5,925 bases of DNA. It comes from Alphaproteobacteria bacterium HGW-Alphaproteobacteria-13. Lineage in GTDB: Bacteria > Pseudomonadota > Alphaproteobacteria > Sphingomonadales > Sphingomonadaceae. Where the stretch lies: NCBI GenBank assembly GCA_002842935.1, contig PHEM01000204.1, forward strand, positions 1 through 5,925. The letters are read 5' to 3'. Position numbers and translations under genes: made by a program. A model generated the notes under the pieces. The model worked only from the letters and a program-made list of their open reading frames with translations, was not told the DNA's origin and made no database searches. Below, piece after piece: positions 1 through 5,783 of this stretch. The number at the start of each line of letters is the position of its first letter. The first letter of the stretch is position 1.

Positions 1-543
1 GCCGCCACGCCGCCTTCGCCGCCGCCGCCCGAAGCCTTTGCGGCGCCCGATTCCGAACCGCGCCCCGCGGCGGAGAGCGCAGCCGAGGCGCCCTTGCCGT
101 TCCGCCGTCCGCGCCGCAATCCGGCGAAGCGCTGGACGCTGATCGCCGCCGCCGCCGCGGTGCTGATGATCGCCGCGACCGGCGGTCTTTATTATTACGG
201 CCTGCCGGGCTGGGCGCAGGGGCTGGGGATTCCGGGCATGGCGGACGAACCCGATCTCGTCATCGAACTGCCGCCCAATCAGGATCATCGCGAACTGGCC
301 GACGGCACCATCTATTTCGCCGCGTCGGGCGTGATCATCAACCCGACCGACCGCGAACAGCGCGTGCCGCCGATCCTCGCCGAACTGCGCGATGCGCAGG
401 GGACGATCGTCTATAGCTGGACGATCAAGCCGCCCGTCCGCATGCTGCCGCCCAACGAGAAAGTGAATTTCAGCGAGGCGAAACTCGACATCCCGCGCCG
501 CGCGACGCAGCTGACGGTCAGCTGGGCGCTGCCGAAGAATTAG
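1..543 (+). CDS. Zinc-ribbon/DUF3426-type single-pass membrane protein, 3' part
   Basis: The reading frame is open from the first base of the window to the TAG at 541-543, so the gene starts outside the window; 180 residues are visible. They run in order: a Pro/Ala/Glu-rich disordered linker (about residues 1-33), a basic Arg-rich patch (34-44), one transmembrane helix beginning at the Trp encoded at 133 (about 45-67), and a C-terminal domain of about 100 residues rich in alternating hydrophobic/polar strands, ending SWALPKN. This layout (linker, one helix, beta-rich domain) is that of alphaproteobacterial proteins with an N-terminal MJ0042-type zinc ribbon and a DUF3426-like tail. The zinc ribbon itself would lie left of the window and is not seen. 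The helix orientation would place the tail outside the cytoplasm. The molecular function of the family is unknown. A TTG at 94 is an internal codon, not a likely start. A palindromic element follows immediately. Confidence 0.7.
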   Translation, partial: AATPPSPPPPEAFAAPDSEPRPAAESAAEAPLPFRRPRRNPAKRWTLIAAAAAVLMIAATGGLYYYGLPGWAQGLGIPGMADEPDLVIELPPNQDHRELADGTIYFAASGVIINPTDREQRVPPILAELRDAQGTIVYSWTIKPPVRMLPPNEKVNFSEAKLDIPRRATQLTVSWALPKN

Positions 544-551
544 AGCGGCGA

Positions 552-679
552 GCCTTAAATATGAACCATCCTCTCTTCCGTTCGCCCTGAGCTTGTCGAA
601 GGGCCGTTCTTTCTTTTGACGTCACAAGAAGAAGGACGGTGCTTCGACAAGCTCAGCACAAACGGATCATATTTACGGC
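552..679. repeat. Dispersed palindromic element 1 (long imperfect inverted repeat)
   Basis: The core arms are 577-611 and about 632-666, with a perfect 15-bp match ctgagcttgtcgaag at 587-601 against its complement at 642-656. The centre holds the palindrome gacgtc (618-623) within a further self-complementary stretch. Outside the core, 552-567 and 664-679 pair in 14 of 16 positions (taaatatga at 556-564 against tcatattta at 667-675). The left arm carries about 12 extra bases (565-576). The gagcttgtcgaagg-type core resembles intergenic palindromes common in sphingomonad genomes (recognition, not a search). The element lies 8 bp after the preceding stop codon and could fold into a large RNA hairpin, so it may help end transcription. 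No T-tract follows, so it is not a classic intrinsic terminator. Confidence 0.75.
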
Positions 680-770
680 AGAGTGTTTCCCGCACGCGCC
701 GTGCCGCTTGATAGGCGGACCGACTTGCTGCACCATCTTCTCCGATAAATGGAGAGGGTGAGAAAAAGGC

Positions 771-1541
771 ATGACCGAACAGGTTCAGATCGCGCCCGTG
801 AAGGTCGCGGGCGATCTCGATGCGGGCGACCTTCGCGCGGCGCTGGCGGCGGGATGGCGGGATTTCGTGGCCTGCCCCGTCTATGGGCTGTTTTTCGGGG
901 GCATTTATGTCGCAATGGGCGCGGCGCTCTATTACGGGCTGGTGACGCGCGGGGCGGTGGCCTGGCTGCTTCCCCTCGCCGCCGGTTTCCCCTTGCTCGG
1001 TCCCTTTGCCGGGGTCGGGCTTTACGAGATCAGCCGCCGCCGCGAAATGGGCCTGCCGGTAAGCTGGGGGAGCACGCTGGGCGCGCTGCGCGGACGCGGG
1101 GACGAACAATTGATCATGATGGGCGGCATCGTGTTCATCGCCTTCAGTTTCTGGATCGGCCTGGCGCACGGCATTTTCGCCATCTTCCTGTCCAACGCGA
1201 ATTCCGGCCTGCACTCGCTGGGCATGCTGCAGAGCGGCGCGGGGCTGGCGATGCTGGCGGTGGGCAGCGTCGTCGGCGCGGTCATGGCGCTGGCGCTTTA
1301 TTCGATCACGGTCATCAGCCTGCCGATGCTGGTCGACCGCGACGTCGACTTCATCACCGCGATCATCGTCAGCCTGGCGACGGTGCGGTCCAACACGGCG
1401 ATCATGCTGGCCTGGGCGATCGTGATGGCGATGCTGCTGTTCCTGGCGATGCTGCCTTTTTTCCTGGGCCTGCTCGTCGCGCTGCCGGTGCTGGGCCATG
1501 CGACCTGGCACCTCTACCGCCGCGTGGTCGGCGGCTCATAG
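771..1541 (+). CDS. DUF2189 family integral membrane protein
   Basis: A complete 256-residue protein, the usual size for the DUF2189 family, which has no assigned reaction. It has a short cytoplasmic-type N-terminus followed by about six hydrophobic segments (roughly 36-58, 62-84, 113-140, 156-188, 209-226 and 227-245). Family hallmarks are visible: GWRDFVACPVYGLFFG at 28-43, PLLGPFAGVGLYEISRRRE at 74-92 followed by GLPVSW, the LPMLVDRDVDF stretch at 184-194 and LPVLGHATWHLYRRVV near the C-terminus. The ATG at 771 is chosen because an in-frame TGA lies at 759-761. The Shine-Dalgarno is not ideal: GAGGG lies about 13 bases upstream and an AAAAAGG run almost touches the ATG. The gene stands alone between two palindromic elements and converges on fliS. 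No role in motility is implied by the sequence. Confidence 0.85.
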   Translation: MTEQVQIAPVKVAGDLDAGDLRAALAAGWRDFVACPVYGLFFGGIYVAMGAALYYGLVTRGAVAWLLPLAAGFPLLGPFAGVGLYEISRRREMGLPVSWGSTLGALRGRGDEQLIMMGGIVFIAFSFWIGLAHGIFAIFLSNANSGLHSLGMLQSGAGLAMLAVGSVVGAVMALALYSITVISLPMLVDRDVDFITAIIVSLATVRSNTAIMLAWAIVMAMLLFLAMLPFFLGLLVALPVLGHATWHLYRRVVGGS

Positions 1542-1710
1542 AGCGCCGAGCTGGAAATTTGCATCGCTCGCCGCAATCCGTATCCCCGAGCGAAGACGAG
1601 GGGCTTGTTCGAGCGGAGCGAGAACCGCGGCGTCGCAGCCTCGACTTCGCTCGGCAGTGCCCCTCGTCTTCGCTCGGGGATGCGGTTCGGATTTATGGCG
1701 TGGCGCTCTA
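1539..1710. repeat. Dispersed palindromic element 2, between convergent genes
   Basis: The main arms are 1578-1604 and 1659-1685, complementary at 26 of 27 positions, including 23 consecutive bases (1582-1604 against 1659-1681). Inside the 54-base loop the pairing resumes: cgagcg at 1610-1615 with cgctcg at 1648-1653, and cgag at 1619-1622 with ctcg at 1640-1643. At the outer edges tagagcgcc (1539-1547) is perfectly complementary to ggcgctcta (1702-1710). The outermost TAG triplets are the stop codons of the DUF2189 gene (1539-1541) and of fliS (1708-1710, minus strand). The element fills the whole gap between the convergent genes and may act as a two-way transcription block. It has no T-tract, so Rho-independent termination is not supported. 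The style is that of sphingomonad dispersed repeats. Confidence 0.85.
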
Positions 1711-2103
1711 CCGCAACTGCCGCCAGGCGGAGCTGATCGTGCCGATGCCGTCCAGCAGTTCGGACAGGCTTTCTTCGCCGTTCGCGGCGATCGCCTCGTC
1801 GAGCTTGCGGCGCATGCTGCGATAGACACGCGACAGCGACACCGCGACCTCGCCGCCCGCTTCATGGTCCAGATTGGCGTCGAGACCGATCAGGATCGCG
1901 CGCGCGCGATGCGCGGGATCGGTGGCGGAAATGCGCTGGCCCTGCCGGACCATCGCGCGCAGCACGCCGACCGCCACTTCCAGCTCTTCGTAAAGCATGG
2001 TGACAAGCTCGACGGGATTGGCCGCCGCCGCGCGGCTTTCCCGCTGCAATCGGCGATAGATTCCCGTCGCCCGGACGGTCGATGCGGTCGCTGTCGCGGT
2101 CAC
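1708..2103 (-). CDS. fliS: Flagellar secretion chaperone FliS
   Basis: This is a 131-residue protein, normal for FliS, the cytosolic chaperone that binds the C-terminus of newly made flagellin, keeps it from polymerising and delivers it to the export apparatus. The mostly helical sequence carries the FliS signature NPVELVTMLYEELEVAVGVL at 29-48 (family pattern: P, hydrophobic pair, mLYe, small/hydrophobic repeats) and the helix around LSRVYRSMRRKLDEAI. The start is a GTG at 2103, 11 bases after the fliD stop, with an AGGGA Shine-Dalgarno that overlaps that stop codon, so translation is probably coupled to fliD. It is the last gene of the cluster. Its stop codon lies in the edge of palindromic element 2. 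Assignment is from motif, length and position next to fliD. Confidence 0.88.
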   Translation of the reverse strand: MTATATASTVRATGIYRRLQRESRAAAANPVELVTMLYEELEVAVGVLRAMVRQGQRISATDPAHRARAILIGLDANLDHEAGGEVAVSLSRVYRSMRRKLDEAIAANGEESLSELLDGIGTISSAWRQLR

Positions 2104-2111
2104 GGCGAAAA

Positions 2112-2116
2112 TCCCT
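2112..2116 (-). promoter_or_regulatory. fliS ribosome binding site overlapping the fliD stop codon
   Basis: Read on the minus strand, the fliD stop TAG (2117-2115) runs straight into GGA, giving AGGGA. It is eight bases before the GTG at 2103. It decides in favour of the GTG start and suggests that ribosomes finishing fliD can reinitiate on fliS. Confidence 0.6.
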
Positions 2117-3500
2117 AGCTCTTATACTGGTTGTTCCAGATCTCGATCTGCTGTTCGAGATAGGATTGCGTCGCCTTGAGCGCCGCCAGCTTGGCGTCGA
2201 GCGAGCCATATTGTTTTTCCAGCCGCGCGCGATATGTCTCTTCACGCTTCTCGACCTTGTCGAGCTGGTCGGCCAGCGACTTGCTGCGGTCCGACAGCGC
2301 GGTCGATATGCGGTCTATCACGCCGTTCTTGGCGATGGCCTTGTCGCGGATCGCGTCGAGCGCGAAGGCGATGCCGGGATCGGTCTCTGTCGTGTGCGTC
2401 GCGTCGCGGCGCGGGTTGAACAGCGCCTCCACGGCGCCCGCATCCTTTTCCAGCGCCTTTTCCAGCGCCGCATTGTCCAGCTTCAGCAGCCCGTCCTTGG
2501 TCGTCGAAATGCCGATGTCGGTCAGCCTGGTGATGCCGCTGCCGCTGTCGCTGGTGAGCACCTTGCTGACCAGCCCGGCCAGCTCGCGCTCCAGTTCGCG
2601 CAGCGAGGCCGTCGATCCCGACAGGCTGGAGGCCGACTGAAGGCTGGCCTTCATCTGGTTATAGACCGCGACGAAATCGCCGACCGTCTGGCGGATCATG
2701 TCGAGCGGGCGGCTCGCGCCGATGTCGACGGGTTCGCCGGGCGCGGCTTTCTTCAGCGTCAGCGACAGGCCCGGCACGACGTCGTCGACGATGTTGCTGG
2801 CGCGGCTGAACGCCACGCCGTCGATGGTGAATTCGGCGTTGGCGGCGCTCTGGCCCAGCGTCATGCCGCCCCCGCCGCCGCCATAGGCGAAGCTCGACAG
2901 GGCCGGGTCGGACCCGGCGTCGGCGGTCAGCGTGAAGCCGCCCGCCGCGCCCGTCGCGCCTTTCAGGATGATGCGATATCCGCCGTCGTCGGCGACGATC
3001 GAGGCCGTGACGCCGCTGCCGCTGGCGTTGATCGCCTTGGCAAGGCCGTCGAGGCTGTCGTTGCTGCCGTCGATGGTGATGGTCTTGGCGACGCCGCCGA
3101 CGGTCAGCGTCATCGTGCCGGTGCCGATCGGCGCGGCGCGGTCGGCGACGATGCCCGAATAGGTCGTCTGTGCGCGGGCGAGCTGGTTCACCACCACCGT
3201 CGCCGCAAAGCTGTCGGCGTGCAGCCCCGCGCGCGCGTTGGCGCCGAGGATGCTGTCGTTGGAGACGCTGGGCGTGCTGCGCAGCGCGCCGTCGTCGATC
3301 ATCTGCGACAGCGAATCGGCAAAACCCTCCAGATCGGCGCGCGCCTGCGCGAGCGCGCTGATCCGCGACTGATTCTGCTGCGTCAGCGTCGAAAGGCGCG
3401 TGATCTTCGGCTCGCGCGATGCGTTCGACAGATCGGTGACGAGCTGTTTGATGTCGATCCCGGACCCGAAGCCAAGGCTGTTGGCGATAGAACTGACCAT
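2115..3500 (-). CDS. fliD: Flagellar filament cap protein FliD (HAP2)
   Basis: This is a 461-residue protein, within the usual FliD range. FliD is exported through the flagellar channel and forms the cap under which flagellin subunits fold at the filament tip. The N-terminal FliD domain (about 8-105) begins with the typical GFGSGIDIKQLVTDL at 10-24 and continues with amphipathic helices. The middle (about 110-265) is beta-rich, Gly/Ser/Thr/Asp-rich and ends in SLTLKKAAPG. The C-terminal domain (about 265-461) contains the FVAVYNQMK segment at 276-284, the LTDIGISTTKDGLLKLD stretch at 326-342, and a long coiled coil (about 395-457). An unusual run of six glycines is at 207-212. The ATG at 3500 has a GAAGGA Shine-Dalgarno at 3515-3510, nine bases away. 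A sigma-28-like promoter lies directly upstream; fliS follows after 11 bases. Confidence 0.93.
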   Translation of the reverse strand: MVSSIANSLGFGSGIDIKQLVTDLSNASREPKITRLSTLTQQNQSRISALAQARADLEGFADSLSQMIDDGALRSTPSVSNDSILGANARAGLHADSFAATVVVNQLARAQTTYSGIVADRAAPIGTGTMTLTVGGVAKTITIDGSNDSLDGLAKAINASGSGVTASIVADDGGYRIILKGATGAAGGFTLTADAGSDPALSSFAYGGGGGGMTLGQSAANAEFTIDGVAFSRASNIVDDVVPGLSLTLKKAAPGEPVDIGASRPLDMIRQTVGDFVAVYNQMKASLQSASSLSGSTASLRELERELAGLVSKVLTSDSGSGITRLTDIGISTTKDGLLKLDNAALEKALEKDAGAVEALFNPRRDATHTTETDPGIAFALDAIRDKAIAKNGVIDRISTALSDRSKSLADQLDKVEKREETYRARLEKQYGSLDAKLAALKATQSYLEQQIEIWNNQYKS

Positions 3501-3522
3501 GGTGGAATATCCTTCAGACCCT

Positions 3523-3548
3523 TTAACGGCGGCGCGGGCGCGCCTTTA
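3523..3548 (-). promoter_or_regulatory. Candidate sigma-28 (FliA) promoter for fliD-fliS
   Basis: In the 62-bp gap between flhB and fliD the minus strand reads TAAA (3548-3545), 14 bases, then GCCGTTAA (3530-3523). The enterobacterial FliA consensus is TAAA, 15 bases, GCCGATAA, so the -10 matches 7 of 8 and the spacing is one short. Transcription would start near 3516-3518, just in front of the Shine-Dalgarno, giving a short leader. Late-class expression of fliD is typical where FliA exists. The same bases also form an imperfect hairpin (CCCTT at 3554-3550 region pairing with AAGGG at 3523-3519, GC-rich inside), so a structural role is an alternative. Confidence 0.45.
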
Positions 3549-3562
3549 AGGGCCGGGGGAGA

Positions 3563-4702
3563 TTATCCCTGCCGCCGCCCGTCGGGATCGAAGCGGTGCG
3601 ATTGCGGCACATCGACGTCGGGGGGCTGGATGCCCTCGGCGGCGGCGCGTTCGAGCTGGAAGACGAAGGCCAGCACGGTCGCCACCGCGACGAACAATTC
3701 CTCCGGAATCGTCCGCCCGGCGCGCGAGGTGAAATAGATGGCGCGCGTCAGCTGCGGATATTCAAGGATGGGGACAGCGGCCTCGCGAGCCAGTTCGCGG
3801 ATCGCCAGCGCGACGTCGCTGCGCCCGCGCCCGACGACCACGGGCGCCGCGTCGACGCCGGGGCGATAGCGCAGCGCGACCGCGAAATGCGTGGGGTTGG
3901 TCAGGACGACCGTCGCCTCCGACACCGCCTTGCGCGCCGAACCGCTGGCGATCTCGTGCTGGCGCTGGCGGCGCGCCTGCTTGAGTTCGGGGGCGCCGTC
4001 GGATTCGCGCATCTCCTGCTTGATTTCCTGCTTGCTCATCATCAGCCGCTTGGTGCGCTGGAACCGCTGCACGGGGACATCGATCAGCGCGATGACGACC
4101 AGGCCGCCCGCCAGCGCCAGCACCGCGTGGCCGACTTCCTTGCCGGCGAGACCCACCGCGCCCGTCAGGTCGCTGGCGGCCAGGGTCATGATCGCGGGCA
4201 GGCTCTTGCCGACCAGCCAGTAACCGATGCTGCCGAGCAGCAGCACCTTGGCCAGCGCCTTGCCCAGTTCGGTCAGGCCCTGCATCCCGAACATGCGCTT
4301 GATGCCGTTCAGCGGGTTGATGCGATTGCCCTTGAAGCCCAGCGCCTTGCCGCGCCAGCCGATCGAGCCGAGCATCGCCGGACCCGCGAAGGCCGCGCCG
4401 ATGGCGAGCGCGAACAGGCTGACGAGCGGCAGCAATATCTCCGCGCCGTTGCGCAGCAGCGCCTCGGCCGGCGCGAAATCGGCGACGTCGGCGGCGGTCA
4501 GCGTCAGGCCCCGGCGCACCAGGTCGCTCGCCGACTGGACGAACCAGCCGCCCGCCGCGATCATCCAGCCCGCCGCCGCCAGCATCATCAGCGCCGTCGC
4601 CAGCTCGCGCGACATCAGCACATCGCCTTCGCGCGCGGCGTCGGCGCGCTTCTTCGGCGTCGGCTGTTCGGTCTTCTGGTCCTTGTCGGTCGAATCGGCC
4701 AC
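3563..4702 (-). CDS. flhB: Flagellar type III export switch protein FlhB
   Basis: This is a 379-residue protein, a normal FlhB length. FlhB is the inner-membrane export-gate subunit that switches substrate class from rod/hook to filament proteins after cleaving itself. The N-terminus (KDQKTEQPTPKKRADAAREG, 7-26) is characteristic. Four hydrophobic stretches follow (about 34-56, 87-112, 152-175, 190-212). Next come the charged linker MSKQEIKQEMRESDGAPELK at 222-241 and the autocleavage motif NPTH at 269-272 in the context TVVLTNPTHFAVALRY. The cytoplasmic domain continues with IRELAREAAVPILEYPQLTR and ends in a short Arg-rich tail. Where many homologues have AKG after the cleavage site this one has GRG (291-293). 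The start is a GTG at 4702, two codons past the fliR stop in the same frame, with a G-rich run at 4715-4710 as a weak Shine-Dalgarno, so it is probably coupled to fliR. Confidence 0.93.
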   Translation of the reverse strand: MADSTDKDQKTEQPTPKKRADAAREGDVLMSRELATALMMLAAAGWMIAAGGWFVQSASDLVRRGLTLTAADVADFAPAEALLRNGAEILLPLVSLFALAIGAAFAGPAMLGSIGWRGKALGFKGNRINPLNGIKRMFGMQGLTELGKALAKVLLLGSIGYWLVGKSLPAIMTLAASDLTGAVGLAGKEVGHAVLALAGGLVVIALIDVPVQRFQRTKRLMMSKQEIKQEMRESDGAPELKQARRQRQHEIASGSARKAVSEATVVLTNPTHFAVALRYRPGVDAAPVVVGRGRSDVALAIRELAREAAVPILEYPQLTRAIYFTSRAGRTIPEELFVAVATVLAFVFQLERAAAEGIQPPDVDVPQSHRFDPDGRRQG

Positions 4703-4705
4703 GGA

Positions 4706-5467
4706 TCAGCCCCCCGCGATCGCGCGCGCGGTGTCGAGCGCGTCGGACAGGATGCGCATGATCGCCTCCGCCATCACGGGCGTCGCGATGCCCAGCAGGA
4801 CCAGCCCTGCCAGCAGCGTCGCGGGGATGCCGACCGCGAACAGGTTGAGCGCGGGGGCCGACCGTCCGATCACGCCCATGATGATCTGCACCAGGATCAG
4901 GATAAAGCCGACCGGCAGCGCGATCGACAGCCCGGCGACGAACATCAGGCTGCCGAAATGCAGCACGCCCTCGACCACGCCGTGCGCCGGAAAGGCGTTG
5001 CCGGGCGGCAGCGCGACATAGCTGTCGACGATGATGCCGACCAGCAGCAGATGGCCGCCGGGTTTCACCAGCGGAAGCAGGTGCTTTCCCAGATACGCTT
5101 TGTCCAAGCCGAAGTAGTGATAGGAATCGATGCTGACCACCGCGTCGAAGAATTCGTCCGCAAACGGAAGCTGGTGCGCGTCCTCATGAATCGGCACAAT
5201 CTGCTCTCGCGTCAACCCTTCCTTACGGAATCGCTGCCAGTTTTCGCTTGCGCTGATCCATAGATCGACGGCGAACACCTTCAGTCCGTATTCTTTGACG
5301 AGCATGATGGAGGTCACGCCCTGTCCGCAGCCGAGGTCCATGACGGTCTGTCCCGGCTCCAGCGGGAACTTATTGAGCAGTTCTTCGAGAAGCTTTGCGG
5401 GGTTTGGCCCCATGATGTTATGTTTGATCAAATCCGGGTTCATCCGGTCTGCGCGTGGATAGTTCAT
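4706..5467 (-). CDS. Chimeric ORF: class I methyltransferase N-terminal half joined to FliR C-terminal half
   Basis: Residues 139-253 (4706-5053) are the C-terminal half of FliR, an inner-membrane subunit of the flagellar export gate. The motif GRSAPALNLFAVGIPATLLA, strongly hydrophobic helices, and the position next to flhB show this. About the first 140-150 residues of a normal FliR (about 255 in all) are missing. Residues 1-138 (5054-5467) are instead the start of a SAM-dependent methyltransferase: TVMDLGCGQG at 41-50 is the SAM-binding glycine loop, VFAVDLW at 64-70 holds the acidic ribose-binding residue, EDAHQLPFADEFFDAVVS at 95-112 is motif II, and LLPLVKPGG leads into the join. The methyltransferase lacks its C-terminal part. 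The ATG at 5467 is chosen for its Shine-Dalgarno; upstream ATGs at 5497 and 5548 have none and the latter lies inside a terminator. Codon choice and GC content change at the join. I regard each half as a truncated gene and the fusion as probably not a real protein. Confidence 0.8.
   Translation of the reverse strand: MNYPRADRMNPDLIKHNIMGPNPAKLLEELLNKFPLEPGQTVMDLGCGQGVTSIMLVKEYGLKVFAVDLWISASENWQRFRKEGLTREQIVPIHEDAHQLPFADEFFDAVVSIDSYHYFGLDKAYLGKHLLPLVKPGGHLLLVGIIVDSYVALPPGNAFPAHGVVEGVLHFGSLMFVAGLSIALPVGFILILVQIIMGVIGRSAPALNLFAVGIPATLLAGLVLLGIATPVMAEAIMRILSDALDTARAIAGG
5045..5070. other. Breakpoint between flagellar and foreign sequence
   Basis: On the minus strand the methyltransferase reads LVKPGG, a common motif in the family, and passes at 5053 directly into HLLLVGIIVDSY, which fits FliR. 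The bases for Pro-Gly-Gly (5062-5054) could belong to either parent, so the exact point is uncertain by several bases and may be a short microhomology. To the left the sequence is uniformly GC-rich; to the right A/T-ending codons appear at once (AAA, CTT, GGA, TAT). Confidence 0.7.
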
Positions 5468-5473
5468 TGTAGT

Positions 5474-5479
5474 TCCTTT
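5474..5479 (-). promoter_or_regulatory. Strong ribosome binding site of the methyltransferase
   Basis: The minus strand reads AAAGGA six bases before the ATG at 5467. This is a near-ideal Shine-Dalgarno of the Firmicutes style and decides the start against the ATGs at 5497 and 5548. Confidence 0.75.
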
Positions 5480-5506
5480 CGTATTCTCATATGTCATGTA
5501 TTGTGC

Positions 5507-5524
5507 GTTGCTTTTGTGGGCAAC
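5507..5524. promoter_or_regulatory. Short inverted repeat upstream of the methyltransferase, possible operator
   Basis: GTTGC (5507-5511), eight bases, GCAAC (5520-5524). On the minus strand it overlaps a weak -35-like TTGCCC in the stretch between the terminator and the start codon. It could be a regulator site, but such short repeats arise by chance and no good -10 is visible. Confidence 0.2.
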
Positions 5525-5533
5525 ACGTTTCCC

Positions 5534-5565
5534 AAATAAAAACGGCACGGAAACTGCTCCATGCC
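5534..5565 (-). terminator. Intrinsic terminator ahead of the methyltransferase
   Basis: Read on the minus strand, GGCATGGA (5565-5558), a six-base loop (5557-5552) and TCCGTGCC (5551-5544) form a stem of eight pairs with one G-T wobble. A T-rich tail GTTTTTATTT (5543-5534) follows at once. It lies 219 bases after the stop of the upstream gene and 67 bases before the methyltransferase ATG. It could end the upstream transcript, or act as a conditional attenuator in the methyltransferase leader. Confidence 0.75.
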
Positions 5566-5783
5566 TGAAAATCTCTTTGATTGTTTCAAAAGAGGTGTCC
5601 GGCTTGGCTCGTTTCTGTTTGGAAGGCGAATATCAAAACAAACGCATGCGCTGCGCTCTTGTTTGCTTCAAGTTGTTTCGCGTTCTTTACAGAACCGACT
5701 CCAAAAAGACACTTCCTTTCGCCGCGAATTTTTACGTTCCTTGCTGACAAAATACTACCAAATCCAGCCCGGAAACACAAGCG

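Larger units (their letters stand above)
5468..5783. other. 316-bp non-coding region with hairpins, no supported gene
   Basis: This is AT-richer sequence between the right-edge gene and the methyltransferase. Besides the terminator it holds a hairpin at 5682-5695 (gttct, four-base loop, agaac) and a longer imperfect one at 5636-5664 (aaacaa paired with ttgttt, then cgca with tgcg, with an internal bulge). Small open frames on both strands (5496-5747 plus, 5586-5780 minus) have no recognisable product, no good ribosome site and Cys/Lys/Phe-rich compositions typical of non-coding DNA. I do not recognise a known riboswitch. Confidence 0.5.

Noticed and set aside
721..770. Possible promoter ahead of the DUF2189 gene (TTGCTG with a TAAAT about 15 bases on)
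   Set aside because: The match to the consensus is weak in both boxes and the spacing is short; not enough to call.
555..1511. 318-codon minus-strand frame opposite the DUF2189 gene
   Set aside because: Its Arg/Gln/His-rich composition is that of an antisense shadow and it includes palindromic element 1; the plus-strand gene has family motifs.
1605..1658. CRISPR-like or tandem repeat structure near the cgag/ctcg words
   Set aside because: The repeated words are the arms of one nested inverted repeat, not spaced direct repeats.
749..1825. 358-codon plus-strand frame starting at ATG 749
   Set aside because: It overlaps DUF2189 in another frame, is Arg/Gly-rich, and runs through palindromic element 2 into antisense fliS.
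2082..3737. 551-codon open frame on the plus strand across fliD and the end of flhB
   Set aside because: It is antisense to two well-supported flagellar genes, Arg/Ala/Gly/Asp-rich with no recognisable domain. Long antisense frames are expected in DNA this GC-rich.
3596..5263. 555-codon plus-strand open frame opposite flhB and the chimera
   Set aside because: It is a low-complexity Arg/Gln/Asp/His-rich shadow of flhB that even runs across the breakpoint, so it cannot be an inherited gene.
4706..5467. New signalling enzyme: a methyltransferase tethered to the flagellar export gate
   Set aside because: Both domains are cut mid-fold, composition changes at the join and FliR has lost essential membrane helices, so a chimera explains it better.
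4706..5548. Longer version of the chimeric frame starting at ATG 5548
   Set aside because: That start lies in the loop/stem of the terminator and has no ribosome site, whereas ATG 5467 has AAAGGA six bases upstream.
5496..5780. Small open frames of 83 and 64 codons in the right intergenic region
   Set aside because: There is no recognisable product, no convincing ribosome site, and they overlap each other and the terminator region.
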